A stretch of 32,079 nucleotides of DNA from Lachnospiraceae bacterium UBA3820 (GCA_002369325.1 DFDU01000086.1:1-32079), one strand, 5' to 3'. Positions 1 through 11,397 are shown, counted from the stretch's first letter. A program made the numbers and translations. The notes: a model not told the origin generated them from the sequence alone.

Positions 1-3000
1 CGTCCCGTTATGGCTGTCGCCTGACCCTTTATACTATACTCATAGCTTTCGCTTGTTCCGTCCGGATAGTTTATCCGTGTAAGATTTCCGGCAGGGTCAT
101 ATTCGTAACTTATTTTTCTTTTATCTACTCCCGTAACCGATACAAGCTCTCCTCTTGCATTGTATTCGTATTCCTCCGTAGTATTATCAGGATATGTTGT
201 TTTTATAAGATTTCCTGCCACGTTGTATTCATAGTATGTCGTAAATCCCCTTCCGTCTGTTATGCTTGCAGGATTACCGTATATATCGTACGTTACTTTT
301 CTTGTACTTTGGTTTGGATAGGTTACTGCCGTTAATCGGTTCATAAGGTCATAATCATATAAGGTTTCAAAGCCCTCAGGGTCTGTGGTTTTTACCATAT
401 TACCCCTTTGGTCATAATCAATCCTCATGACACTTCCAAGCTCGTTGGTTAATGTATTAACAAGAAGACTTTCACCGTCGTAACCATATTTTATTTCTCC
501 CTTACCTTCTCTTGTCACGGATATAAGCCTGTCTTTATCGTCATACCCATAGCTTTGAGATTTATCATCATTTTTTACGCAGGTTATATTATCATTTTCG
601 TCATATATAATCTGTGTTGTATCCTGACCGTCATTTACAGAGTTTATACGGTCTTTATCATCATAAGTATAGCTGATGTTTCCACCTGAAGCGACTACGC
701 CCGTATTACGATTTTCTTCATCGTATGTATATGAAACCGTATTTCCTGACTCATCGGTAACTAACGTCAGATTTCCTTTTTTATCATATGTATTACTTAT
801 GCTGCTTCCGTCAGGATTTGTGGTTTTTATAACTCTGCATGCTGCATCCGTTTCATAAGTCGTAACCGCACCAATGGCATCCGTAGCAGCTACAACCATT
901 CCGCCGTTTTCCTTATCCATATAGGTCATGGTTATTTCGTTACCTTCATAATCAAGCTGTCTTATGACTCGTCCGTCTTCATCATATGTATTTTCTACAA
1001 AGGTCTGTCCTATACTGTTCCTTGATTTAATAATTCTTCCTTCATCATCATACTCGTAGTATATTTTCTCACCCATAGGATTTGTTATGGAAGTAAGACA
1101 GTTACCTGTATATGCAAAATACGTTTTTCTTCCGTTATCATCTGATACAGATATAAGCTTTCCGTCTATGTAATCAAGTATAAGTCTGTTTCCGCTTCCC
1201 TCTTCCGTAATTATCTTTTGATTATCGGTATGGGTTATGCTGACATTTCCACCATCGGAAATGTTCATACCGCTTAGTTTTCCGTCACTTCCATATGTAA
1301 ATACATCACCTGAAGGCATGGTAAGTATGTATGTTCCGTCTGCTTTTCTTGTTATAACCGCATCCTCCATACCCGTAGTTATACATTTATAAACCAACTC
1401 CTTGTTTTCTTCAGCATCTACAGGAATAAGCTCTCCGTCCTCCATATGTCCGTATATATCGCCATTATAGGATTCCTCATTTATAAAGCTTACCTGACAT
1501 GCCGGCGATGTGTATAAATGAAGCATACCGCAGTCATTACTTATATAGCTTTCGAAGTTATGTGTCCAGCCGCATCCCACTTCACCGGCATCATTTCCGA
1601 ATCTTGAATTATATGATAAATCAAGCGACAACTCTGATACACCCGACAAAGAAAGTGCTTCATATTCATCGACATATGCACCTGTTGACATATCTACAGG
1701 GTCTCCGAAGATAGACTCTTTCGGCATAAAGCAGAAAATATTTTTACTTATATGTCCTGATATCGGTTTTACATATACGCTTACTCCGAGCTCCTCACCC
1801 TCCAAAACATCTACCATTTTCTCAACAAGCTCATAATAAGCCTCATCAGGATCCGCAGTTCCCGGGAAAGATGTAACATAGGTTCCGTAAATTACTTGTC
1901 CTGCTTCAAGCGTATTTATCTTAATTCTTTCTCCACCTTTAATTACAGGTGTATAGCTCAACTCACTTAATTCAGAATATGTACGTGAACCCGTATTAAA
2001 GGATTCATATTCCTTTTTTTCACCTGTTTCGGGATCAAGTATGAAGGATTCGTATTTTAATCCCGGCTCGATATAAGGACCGAACGATGTACTAAAGTTG
2101 TATAACGGTCTTCCGGAATCATTTTCAATCTTAAATTGTATATAATACAATTCTCCCGTATATGCTGTTTCTTCCGGCATAACTGTTATGGAAAGTCCAC
2201 TGTATCCTTCGGAATTTATATATGTATCCGAATCAAAATGTGCATTTACCGGTGCTTCAAAAGGCATAAGTGTTCCCGTAAAATCAGCCGTCACCTTATA
2301 TCTTCCCGGATTATCCGTCTTTACTATCCATGAAGTAAATTGTTTTTCCTGACCTTTTATATCTCCCATATACTGTGACTGCGACTGACCTTTATTAATA
2401 GCTGCAAGTGATAAGCCCTTCGGCATATTTAATGACGCATAAGCATCTTCAATGACATAACCCGCGTCTGCCATATTTAATACACCAAGTTCTACCATAT
2501 ACATATCCTTAAGCCAGCTTACCGAATGTGTAGTGTTAAGGTATGTTATAAGAGGCACCTCTATTATTCCATTTTCCGTCTTAACCTCAACAGGTTTAAT
2601 ATCAATACCATGGTCTTCACCTATTCCGTTACCGTTTCCTGTGCGATACTTTACACCGATTCCTCCGCTGCTTCCACCATAACTTCCGGATATGCCGCCT
2701 CCACCGACATATTCAAACTCTATAGGTATGGCTCTTTCCGCAAATCCTAAGGTAACATTAAACACAAAATTATGATAGTTTGCCGGATTTGAAAAGTCCA
2801 CGCCTGCATCTACCATCTCCTGTATAGTCATCTGATGAGCCTTTATCTCACCTATTACCAGGTCACCTTTATTTATAATCAAACTATACTTTTCCGTTAT
2901 ATATTCGTTTATGGTTATATCCATATCCTTTGGCAAATATCCCTGCTTATAAGCAGCTACCTTGTATTCACCTACAGGCGCAGTTATATAAGCTGTTCCG

Positions 3001-6000
3001 TTTGCATCAGCTTTGTAACAGCCTGTATTTCCCTCTTCATCTTCTTCATTCAGATAAACAAATGCATACGGTATTACAAAACCGTTACTGTCCATAACCA
3101 CAATTTCAACAGTACCTGTTCCGTCGGCTTCAACTACTTCTGTTTCGCAAACCGACGTCCCTGTATTTCCCGCAGCATCAGTTACGGTAAGCTTTATACT
3201 ATATACACCCGGATTATCATATATATACTTCGGATAAGGTCCGGTAATCACATCACCGTTACCCATATCCCATTCATAGGAAACTATACCGATATTATCA
3301 TATGATTCTCCTCCGTCCAGCCTTATTTCAAATCCGGCCCGTACTCTTGCCTGCTCAGGAATAACAGCAACAGGTGATATTACATCATTATCGTCGGCAA
3401 AGCATACTACAGGTTCGGAATCCCTGTAATTATCATAGCTGTCATATAGCCTTACCATGTATTCATAGTTGGTATACGGTTCTATATCTTCATCAAAATA
3501 TTCCAATTCTTCAATTTGAGCTATTTTTTCATATGCATCATCACTGTTATGAACCTTCCTGTAAAGCTCCATATAGGCATATTCTTCTGCCGTGCTTATA
3601 CTAAGCTTTATATTGTAGTTTCCCGTTTCTGCCGAAATATGAATATCCGGCGCATTTATGTCAAGCTTATAATCAACATATACGTAATCACCGTAATTTC
3701 CGGACTCATCAACTGCCCTTATTCTTATACTATATGTTTTTTCGGGAAGGTTATCAAGGCAAAGGCTTGATTCAACCATTCCTCCGCGTCCTGATAATGA
3801 TTTGCTGTCATATTTAATCCATATATTATCTTCCGTAAGAAATTCAAAGTCCACATAATTAATAAGTGAATTATCAAGAGCTATAACATAAATCGTACTG
3901 TTTTTTCCTACCGTTTCTCCGCTTTCAGGCGAAACTCCCGTGATAACAGGCTTTATGGTATCCTTTGAAACATTTACTACCGCTGCATCCGATTCCTCGC
4001 TACAGTTTCCGGCTATATCACAAGCCACAATCTTATACATGTATGAATTACCCGGTTCAACATTTTCGTCATAATAGTTTCTGCTTCTTACATGGTCATT
4101 CACACATCTGAACACTCCGTCAGATATATCTGCTCTGTAAATTCTGTATGACTCAATATCCTTTTCCTTGGCCTCGTCCCAGTAAAGTTCTACATATCCG
4201 CTTCCCGATACTGCATTTAGATTTGATGTTTTTTCAGGTCTTGTATGATCTATTATGTATTTAACCGTTATCTCCTGTCCATCTTCTGTAGGCATGTTCT
4301 TATTTCCGCTCATGTCATATACTTCATATCTTACATACAGCTCTCCTTCCGGGAAATCACTTGTGTCCAGCTTATAAGCCATAACAGGTTCACTATATGC
4401 GTTATTTGCGCCTACCGCTTCAACAAATTCGTAGTTTTCACCATCAAACGAGTATGATATAATCACTCCTCCAACCATATAGTTATCTTTTGCAGTTACT
4501 TTTATATCTATACTGTCACCATAATAAGATGAAACAGGCTCAATGCTTTTTATAACAGGCGGTATATCGTCACGGGCTGTACATACCCATTCTATATCTG
4601 ATTCTATTCCCCTGTTACCAAGCTTATCATAGCCGACAACCCTGAATCTGTAATATGTATTTGGAGCAAGATTGGTTATGTTGCAGCCGAGTATACCTTT
4701 TGATATGGTTATTCTTTCAAAGCTTCCGTTTCTAAACTGCTCTACGGCGTAATAATCCAAATCAGTTTCCGTAGCCTCATCCCATCTAAGCTGTACATAA
4801 TTACAGCCTGTACTCGTTCCTGTAATGTTAATTTTTGATATACCGGTATTATCGGTTTCATATCTTCTTGTAAACTCCTCTGTACTCTCATTACCTGCCT
4901 TATCAATTGCCGTAATTTTTATAAAATAAATTCCATCTTCATAGTTTCCGGTATCAAGATTAAAAGTGGCTTCTCCGGTATTTTTTGTACTTTGCTCTAC
5001 ATCCGATTCTCCAAGATATGTCCAAAGCTCTTCATTCTCCTCACGAATTTCATACTTTACCGATTTAATTTCTTTATTGTCATTTACCACGGCTTTTATG
5101 GTTATTATTCCGTTTACTTTTCCGGCTTCAGGTGTAGCACTTTTAACAACAGGCGGTTTATTATCTTCACTTGCCCTTGCCTTTACAGAATCCGACCATT
5201 CGCTTTCATTTCCGTCCTCATCATATGCCATAACCCTGTACTCATAAAATGCACCCGTTTCTACATTCAAATCCTTAAATGCTGTTTCGAATTGAGCAGT
5301 ACCGGTGTATATACATTCGTATTCATCACTATCTATGTCATTATCTAAATCATCTCGTCTGTATACTTTATATCCGGCAAAATCAGATGCTATAGATGCA
5401 TTCCAGCTTATGCTTATGATTCCGTTATCTGAAAGTATTTCAGGCTTGTCAGGCTTTGGCGGTGCCACGTTATCTATATAATAGCTTTTTGTCTCACTTA
5501 CACTGTTACCGTCTACATCAGTTATGGTATATCTTACCTTTGTTTCATTTTGAATTACCTTTGATGTATTCCAGTCCACGCAAACATAGTCTGTTTCAAG
5601 ATTATAGCTTTGTACTTCATACGGTTTATCCGATACTGCTATCCATGTCTTGTTTTTTTCGTCATAGTACTCTATTCTTATATTATACGATTCGTTATAA
5701 CCGTAGTTTTTAAAATACAAATAGAGTTTTTCACTTTTCTTATTAAATTTTTTATAGTTTTCCGGCTTTATATCTTTAATTACAGGTTTAACCGTATATA
5801 ATGTCAATGGTTCAGAATATTCTGATTCATTTCCTGCATCATCATATGCTTTTATCTTATATTCATACTGAGAACCAACTTCAAGACCGGCATCTTCATA
5901 TTCACAAGTGTCTGTAGATGCTATATACTCTCCGTTTCTGTATACTTTATATCCTGCCACATGGTAATTATCCTCTGACGGAGTAAATTTTATACTTAGT

Positions 6001-9000
6001 CTTGAGCCTGATAAGTAAATCAAACTCAGCTCCAATGGTGTTGACGGTTTCTCTGTGTCATCTTTTGTCCTAACGGTTATGCTTTTTGCCTCAAGCGATT
6101 TGTTCATGTTCTTATCATATACATATACATCATATGTATATTCTGTATTATAATTAAGACCTCTGTCTGTATATGTTGCTTTATCGGTTGCCGCTACCCT
6201 TACTCCATCCCTTATTATCTCATAACACATCACTTCTTCGTTGTCTTCCGGAACAAATTCAAGAGTTATGCTCGATACCGTTACTCCTGTTTTCTTTATA
6301 GTTTTAGGTGCTGCAGGCGGCTCAGCTTCTACTCCCTCATATATAATTTCAACTGCCATGTCATCTTCATCACGTGACATATCATACATATTTGATCTTT
6401 CTTTAAGAATAAGCTTATTAAATTTACTTACTCCATCGGAAGCAGAGAATTTTAGTGTATGAATATAATCTATATCACCGGTTATGCTCTTTTTGTTTAT
6501 TATGGTTTTGTGCGTTCCCGAAGGCGTAAAATTATCATAATTGTTTTGAACGAAATCTCCTGAAATTTCTATAGTTCCGGCAGTAAGCAGATTTTCATGT
6601 GTTTTATATGAATTAAAATTCATACTTTTTCCGACATATACATAATCATTTTCACTGTTCATGACAAGCTCGCCCACGCTATTGATGTCAAGAGTTTTAA
6701 TACAGTTAATTCTACCCTTATTTAGTTTAACTTTGCTGTTAATAGTTATATTGTCCGCATCTACCTCGTATCCGTTTAAATCCATATTCTCATTGATACA
6801 AAGTGTTCCGTTTACAAACAGATTCCTGTCAAGAATAACATCACCTGTAATGGTTATATTTCCGTTGTATGTATCATCTGCAAGCCTGCTAATATCAGAT
6901 ACACCTATACTTCCACCCGTAAATTTTGTTCCGTTAGCTTCAAAACGCTTTAATATATCTATTCTTCCATAAATTTTAACCGATGTACTGTTATCAAGGA
7001 TAAGTGTACCGATTTTTAAATCATAATCAATCTCCTGTTTTTTATCTCCCGAAAGCTTAATAACAGTGTTATCAATACCTTTATATATAGCTCCGTGATC
7101 ATAGGTTGTAAGAGCATTAAGATTACCTTTAAGTTCTATGGTTCCTCCGTCAAATCTATTTACATTACTACGATATGCAATAAACTGAATAAAAAGATCT
7201 CCTTCAACCAATACATAGTCTTCATCTCTTTCCATCAAGATATGACCTGTTGAATCGGTGTAGGTGTAATTTCCTTCTTCTCCGCTTCTTATTCTCTGCT
7301 CATAGTTTCCCTTTACATAAAGGCTTCCCTTATTTACGTCAATACAGCAGTTTCCCTGTATAAGGTCACCGTTTATCGTTAGCTTATGTCCGTTCAAATC
7401 AAGTGTTCCGTATCCAAGATATAAATCACCGTCTATAACGGTATCTTCTTCAAGCATATATCCTGTCACATACGGATAATTAAAGTTGCCGCTCTCATCA
7501 TATACGGCATTTGCTTTTACATATGAATCACAGAACACTCCTTCTTCCGATGAATTATTGATTGTAAGAACATCCAATGTACTGCCAGTGGTATTTATAT
7601 TTTGTTTTTTTGTTCCGTTTAATATAAGATTACAACCGTCAAGTGTGGATTTGGTTATATCTACATCGCCGTCACAATATATATTTATATTATTTCCCGT
7701 AACCCTGCTTTTATCGATACTAAGATTTCCATGTATCGTTAAGTCCTGCGACAGAGTTATATACTTATCTATATTTAGTGCCCCGTAAAATGTATTATTT
7801 TTAAATGAAAAACCTTCAGCTACATATATCGGACTTTCAAAGTATGGTCTGCTTACATCTAAGCATCCCGATATATAAAGCTTACATTTTGTCTCTATAT
7901 TTTTTCCTTCCGGCTTGTCACATCTGACGTTATGAAGTGTAACGACCGACGTATCGGTATATCCGCATATACTCTGATTTTCATTTCCCATAAAGCAGAG
8001 TAACGCATTACCCGATGTATAGTTATTTCCTTTACCACTGTATTCTATATATAAATCTTTATATAAATTTATCGTTCCATCGGTAATTATATTTGTATCG
8101 GTTTCGTTATAAAGATATGTATTTCCGTAAACGGTTATCTCGTCCTCAGGATTATCCATTTGGATATATCCGGCACTTTTATCAAATCTTCCGCCGTTTA
8201 ACTTTTTTGTGATATTTTGAAGTCTGAAATCTTCCTCAACTACAAGCTTTCCTCCATTAAGATACAGTTCTCCTGCCGGCTGATTATAGTTTCCATGTAC
8301 GGTAAGTGTATGTCCGTTCAAGTCAAGTTTTCCATCAATAAGAGTAAGGTCACCATCAAATTCTTCATCATCCTGAAGCTTCCAGCCTATCTCACCTTCT
8401 ATGCCTTTATAACGAAACTTGCAACCGTTTGTTATAATCTCGCCTTTGTCAAAAAATGCCGAAGCGATTACTCCTTCTTCACTTTTATTGTCTATTTCAA
8501 GAATATTTACATAAGGTTTATCATATATAACAAGTTCCTGAGCAGTATCTCCATTTAATAAAAGCTTATGATTTCCACTTGATTTGTAATAACTGCTTAA
8601 GGTGCATTTTCCTTTTACACTTATTACTCCATCCGTAAGTTCGCTGTTGTTATAATAGTTATTATAATAGCTGAATTTACCATCCACCTTCAATTTGTCA
8701 TTTTTATGTTTCATAACAAGTCCAAGGCTGTAATCTTCGCTATAATTTCCTTTTACATTAATACAGGCATTATTTATTATAAGCTTTCCGATTTGATATT
8801 TAAGACTGACATTTCCAAGTATGGTAATATTATTTGAAATAGTTACCGGTTCAGCAATAAACATACTCGGGCTAAATTTATCATCAGCAAAAACCGTTCC
8901 TGCATAAACAGCAACCTCTCCAATCACAACACTGTCATGGTCATTGTAATTATTTTTTACTCCCAAAACGGCGCCATAAATACTCCGGGAAATATTTATT

Positions 9001-11396
9001 CCTTCCTCAGAGTTATTATTAATTTCCAGATTATTAACAATAAAATCACTTTCTAAATCAATTGTCTGCTTCTTTTCACCGTTTAAAATTACATTTCCGT
9101 TTCCCATATCCGGAAAAATTACATTTCTTGCTGTATCTATATCACCTTTTATTTCAAGCTGTCCGTTAGTCATGGTTTTACTATTATCAATATTAGTATC
9201 CCATACAAGATTATTAAGAATAATCTTATCGTCGCTGTTATTCATAATAACTGCCGCTTTACCGGTTATAAATTTTGTTCTGTCGGAATTTGCAATTATC
9301 TGTGTACGATATGTTCCTTCAATGTCAAGCTCACCATGATTTATATTAATTGTTCCGTCCTGTTGTATAAGGTCTCCTGTTACAGTAAGCTTGTGTCCGT
9401 TAAGGTTAAGCTCACCACCAATCATTAACAAATCACCGTCATAAACCTCATCCTTTTCAAGTGTCCAACCGCTTATTGCATCATCAAAATTATCATATGT
9501 TATGGATAATTCATTTGATATAATTTCTTCTGCATTTATGATATTATCTGCATGTATACCTTCCTCGCTGTAATTTTCAAGCACAAGCGTTCCTAAGTTA
9601 AAATAATAAGCATTACTTATCTTCTGTTTTTCATCTCCGCAAAGAACAAGCTTTTTTATATCTGTTTCTTTAGATGTACTTATATCTTTTTTTACTGTTA
9701 ATTCACTATCATCAAGGCTGCTTCCATTTAAAGACACGTTTCCGTCAATCATTACTGTATTTTCAGTATTTGTATAATCAGAATAATATGTATTCAAAGA
9801 GTCCCCTTTTACATATATATTGCTTCCTCTTAGGCTTACCGTTCCACCGGATATGTTACCGTATATATTAACATCATCATATAATTCTAACGATTTTACC
9901 GTAACATCACCATATATATCCATACCATTATTTACAGTCATGGAATCTATTTCTACATCTCCGTAAACTGTCATAGGCGCAGTACAATTTAAGTTATATA
10001 TGTACAAATCACCCGTATACCGGTTTTCCGGAAAAGTTACACTTGAATATATAACTAACCTGCCGTCAACTTTAGTATTATTTTGTCTTATACATCCGCA
10101 TACATTCAAATCCTTTGATAATATTATGCCTTCATCAGAAGTATTTTGAAAATTAAGATTCTTAATATAGTAGTTGTATAATGAAAAACTTGTATAGTTC
10201 ATATCTATATTTTGCTTTTCTTCTCCTGAAAAAGTGAGCGTGTGATTTCCTGACGCACAAAGATATTTTGCATTAAAATCACCCTTTACTTCCATTACTC
10301 CTTCCGTAAGAGTGACATTGCTGTTATTGTTTTTGTTATTTACATATGAGCCCTCAACCAACAAATAATCATTAGCATCATCCATTGTAAGAGTACCGCT
10401 TCCTGCTTCATAATTATATGTTGTTTCACCGTCTTCATTTGTTTCGTTTTTAACAAGCTTTGCGACAACATAGTCACCTTTTACTATAAGCGTTCCGTTA
10501 TTTAAATCAACCTCTCCACCAGCCTGAATAAAATCGCCGTTAACAGTAAGTGTATATCCATTTAAGTCAAGCTTATCTATGGTAAGATAAAACATGCCAT
10601 CTATCTGTGTATCTTCTTCAAGTTTAAAACCTCGTGCACCATCTAAATCATTGTACGTAACTATACAGTTGTTATCTATAAGTTGATTATACTTTAGCGC
10701 ATAATCAATAAATATACCTTCCTCACTAAAGTTTTTTAATTCAAGTATATTAAAATTACTTTCGGTATTTATACTAATTGTCTGCTTTTCATTTCCTTCA
10801 AACACAAATTTATTATTATCACTCAGCCTTACAGTTGAGTCAGCTATAAAATCACCATATAAGGAAACCGTTCCTGACGAAGCGCTCATTCCATAAACAT
10901 GTAAGTTTCCTTTAACAACAAGCCTGTCATTAATTTTATCCATCTTAACGGTTACTTTTCTGTCAATATCAACATCATTTTCACATGTTAATATTCCGTT
11001 ATTAAACTCTAAAGTTCCTCCGTTTAATTCCGCATTTCCCATAACCGTAAGAACGTATCCGTTTAGATTTAGTACAGCTTTTTCATTAAGAATAAGGTTA
11101 TTTATTACCATATCTTCATCAAGCGTAATATTTCCGTCAATCTCCATATCTTCATATAATGGTGTTGTAAGCGGCATTTCACTTTCTTTAAGCTCTAATG
11201 CAGCCGATCCGTCTTCCTCTGATTCAGTATTTTCAATATCACTATCTTCAATATCAGAATCAATATCTATATTCTCGATATTCTCCTTATTTATAAAATT
11301 TAGATTTCCTGCTAAAGCAATATGCATATCATTTGCTACAAAAACAAAAACCAACAATACCGCTATTATTCTTCTATATTTCTTTATGTACTTCAT
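1..11396 (-). CDS. Giant secreted RHS/YD-repeat surface protein, C-terminus beyond left edge
   Basis: One minus-strand frame stays open from the ATG at 11396 to the window edge (3798 codons, no stop reached). The start follows a GGGAGGG ribosome site and lies one base after the stop of the upstream gene, so the two are co-transcribed. Residues 1-30 form a signal peptide (KKYRR, then a hydrophobic stretch ending in ALAG). Residues about 60-1650 are beta-type repeats with recurring LDLNGxxLTVxGD and GxxKQxI motifs. About 1690-2665 are several fibronectin-III-like modules. About 2665-2745 is a PKD-like module (SYEWDMGNGD). About 2755-2835 is a carboxypeptidase-regulatory-like module. About 3225-3290 is an RHS entry domain (GDPVDMSTGAY, GCGWTHNFES). 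From about 3380 onward are YD repeats (YEYDDEGRI, YGYDDKDRL). RHS/YD repeats in known proteins build a shell around a C-terminal domain, often a toxin. Here that part is outside the window. Adhesin, toxin carrier and cell-wall protein all remain possible. Confidence 0.93.
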   Translation of the reverse strand, partial: MKYIKKYRRIIAVLLVFVFVANDMHIALAGNLNFINKENIENIDIDSDIEDSDIENTESEEDGSAALELKESEMPLTTPLYEDMEIDGNITLDEDMVINNLILNEKAVLNLNGYVLTVMGNAELNGGTLEFNNGILTCENDVDIDRKVTVKMDKINDRLVVKGNLHVYGMSASSGTVSLYGDFIADSTVRLSDNNKFVFEGNEKQTISINTESNFNILELKNFSEEGIFIDYALKYNQLIDNNCIVTYNDLDGARGFKLEEDTQIDGMFYLTIDKLDLNGYTLTVNGDFIQAGGEVDLNNGTLIVKGDYVVAKLVKNETNEDGETTYNYEAGSGTLTMDDANDYLLVEGSYVNNKNNNSNVTLTEGVMEVKGDFNAKYLCASGNHTLTFSGEEKQNIDMNYTSFSLYNYYIKNLNFQNTSDEGIILSKDLNVCGCIRQNNTKVDGRLVIYSSVTFPENRYTGDLYIYNLNCTAPMTVYGDVEIDSMTVNNGMDIYGDVTVKSLELYDDVNIYGNISGGTVSLRGSNIYVKGDSLNTYYSDYTNTENTVMIDGNVSLNGSSLDDSELTVKKDISTSKETDIKKLVLCGDEKQKISNAYYFNLGTLVLENYSEEGIHADNIINAEEIISNELSITYDNFDDAISGWTLEKDEVYDGDLLMIGGELNLNGHKLTVTGDLIQQDGTININHGELDIEGTYRTQIIANSDRTKFITGKAAVIMNNSDDKIILNNLVWDTNIDNSKTMTNGQLEIKGDIDTARNVIFPDMGNGNVILNGEKKQTIDLESDFIVNNLEINNNSEEGINISRSIYGAVLGVKNNYNDHDSVVIGEVAVYAGTVFADDKFSPSMFIAEPVTISNNITILGNVSLKYQIGKLIINNACINVKGNYSEDYSLGLVMKHKNDKLKVDGKFSYYNNYYNNSELTDGVISVKGKCTLSSYYKSSGNHKLLLNGDTAQELVIYDKPYVNILEIDNKSEEGVIASAFFDKGEIITNGCKFRYKGIEGEIGWKLQDDEEFDGDLTLIDGKLDLNGHTLTVHGNYNQPAGELYLNGGKLVVEEDFRLQNITKKLNGGRFDKSAGYIQMDNPEDEITVYGNTYLYNETDTNIITDGTINLYKDLYIEYSGKGNNYTSGNALLCFMGNENQSICGYTDTSVVTLHNVRCDKPEGKNIETKCKLYISGCLDVSRPYFESPIYVAEGFSFKNNTFYGALNIDKYITLSQDLTIHGNLSIDKSRVTGNNINIYCDGDVDITKSTLDGCNLILNGTKKQNINTTGSTLDVLTINNSSEEGVFCDSYVKANAVYDESGNFNYPYVTGYMLEEDTVIDGDLYLGYGTLDLNGHKLTINGDLIQGNCCIDVNKGSLYVKGNYEQRIRSGEEGNYTYTDSTGHILMERDEDYVLVEGDLFIQFIAYRSNVNRFDGGTIELKGNLNALTTYDHGAIYKGIDNTVIKLSGDKKQEIDYDLKIGTLILDNSTSVKIYGRIDILKRFEANGTKFTGGSIGVSDISRLADDTYNGNITITGDVILDRNLFVNGTLCINENMDLNGYEVDADNITINSKVKLNKGRINCIKTLDINSVGELVMNSENDYVYVGKSMNFNSYKTHENLLTAGTIEISGDFVQNNYDNFTPSGTHKTIINKKSITGDIDYIHTLKFSASDGVSKFNKLILKERSNMYDMSRDEDDMAVEIIYEGVEAEPPAAPKTIKKTGVTVSSITLEFVPEDNEEVMCYEIIRDGVRVAATDKATYTDRGLNYNTEYTYDVYVYDKNMNKSLEAKSITVRTKDDTEKPSTPLELSLIYLSGSRLSIKFTPSEDNYHVAGYKVYRNGEYIASTDTCEYEDAGLEVGSQYEYKIKAYDDAGNESEYSEPLTLYTVKPVIKDIKPENYKKFNKKSEKLYLYFKNYGYNESYNIRIEYYDEKNKTWIAVSDKPYEVQSYNLETDYVCVDWNTSKVIQNETKVRYTITDVDGNSVSETKSYYIDNVAPPKPDKPEILSDNGIISISWNASIASDFAGYKVYRRDDLDNDIDSDEYECIYTGTAQFETAFKDLNVETGAFYEYRVMAYDEDGNESEWSDSVKARASEDNKPPVVKSATPEAGKVNGIITIKAVVNDNKEIKSVKYEIREENEELWTYLGESDVEQSTKNTGEATFNLDTGNYEDGIYFIKITAIDKAGNESTEEFTRRYETDNTGISKINITGTSTGCNYVQLRWDEATETDLDYYAVEQFRNGSFERITISKGILGCNITNLAPNTYYRFRVVGYDKLGNRGIESDIEWVCTARDDIPPVIKSIEPVSSYYGDSIDIKVTAKDNYMVGGVIISYSFDGENYEFVEAVGANNAYSEPVMAYKLDTSDFPEGELYVRYEVYDMSGNKNMPTEDGQEITVKYIIDHTRPEKTSNLNAVSGSGYVELYWDEAKEKDIESYRIYRADISDGVFRCVNDHVRSRNYYDENVEPGNSYMYKIVACDIAGNCSEESDAAVVNVSKDTIKPVITGVSPESGETVGKNSTIYVIALDNSLINYVDFEFLTEDNIWIKYDSKSLSGRGGMVESSLCLDNLPEKTYSIRIRAVDESGNYGDYVYVDYKLDINAPDIHISAETGNYNIKLSISTAEEYAYMELYRKVHNSDDAYEKIAQIEELEYFDEDIEPYTNYEYMVRLYDSYDNYRDSEPVVCFADDNDVISPVAVIPEQARVRAGFEIRLDGGESYDNIGIVSYEWDMGNGDVITGPYPKYIYDNPGVYSIKLTVTDAAGNTGTSVCETEVVEADGTGTVEIVVMDSNGFVIPYAFVYLNEEDEEGNTGCYKADANGTAYITAPVGEYKVAAYKQGYLPKDMDITINEYITEKYSLIINKGDLVIGEIKAHQMTIQEMVDAGVDFSNPANYHNFVFNVTLGFAERAIPIEFEYVGGGGISGSYGGSSGGIGVKYRTGNGNGIGEDHGIDIKPVEVKTENGIIEVPLITYLNTTHSVSWLKDMYMVELGVLNMADAGYVIEDAYASLNMPKGLSLAAINKGQSQSQYMGDIKGQEKQFTSWIVKTDNPGRYKVTADFTGTLMPFEAPVNAHFDSDTYINSEGYSGLSITVMPEETAYTGELYYIQFKIENDSGRPLYNFSTSFGPYIEPGLKYESFILDPETGEKKEYESFNTGSRTYSELSELSYTPVIKGGERIKINTLEAGQVIYGTYVTSFPGTADPDEAYYELVEKMVDVLEGEELGVSVYVKPISGHISKNIFCFMPKESIFGDPVDMSTGAYVDEYEALSLSGVSELSLDLSYNSRFGNDAGEVGCGWTHNFESYISNDCGMLHLYTSPACQVSFINEESYNGDIYGHMEDGELIPVDAEENKELVYKCITTGMEDAVITRKADGTYILTMPSGDVFTYGSDGKLSGMNISDGGNVSITHTDNQKIITEEGSGNRLILDYIDGKLISVSDDNGRKTYFAYTGNCLTSITNPMGEKIYYEYDDEGRIIKSRNSIGQTFVENTYDEDGRVIRQLDYEGNEITMTYMDKENGGMVVAATDAIGAVTTYETDAACRVIKTTNPDGSSISNTYDKKGNLTLVTDESGNTVSYTYDEENRNTGVVASGGNISYTYDDKDRINSVNDGQDTTQIIYDENDNITCVKNDDKSQSYGYDDKDRLISVTREGKGEIKYGYDGESLLVNTLTNELGSVMRIDYDQRGNMVKTTDPEGFETLYDYDLMNRLTAVTYPNQSTRKVTYDIYGNPASITDGRGFTTYYEYNVAGNLIKTTYPDNTTEEYEYNARGELVSVTGVDKRKISYEYDPAGNLTRINYPDGTSESYEYSIKGQATAITG
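7032..10797 (-). repeat. Eight-copy ~190-residue beta-type repeat inside the giant protein
   Basis: The translated motif (L/F)xGxxxQxI, usually followed 15-20 residues later by N-x-S-E-E-G-(I/V), occurs near plus-strand positions 10790, 10215, 9630, 9070, 8540, 7975, 7607 and 7040. The spacing is about 535-585 bases, with one short interval of about 365. The intervening sequence carries LDLNG(Y/H)xLTVxGD and NNGTLxVKGxY phrases, near 11053, 10555, 9395, 8305, 7390 and 6770. The pattern suggests stacked beta-strand (solenoid-like) modules forming a long stalk. The fold is inferred, not demonstrated. Confidence 0.7.
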
Positions 11397-11397
11397 A

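Noticed and set aside
2835..3305. Plus-strand open frame of 156 codons, and many others between 676 and 11527
   Set aside because: Each lies opposite the continuous giant minus-strand gene (or, at the right end of this range, the adjacent YD gene). Compositions are Tyr/Ile/Cys/His-rich as in antisense shadows, with no ribosome sites or family motifs.
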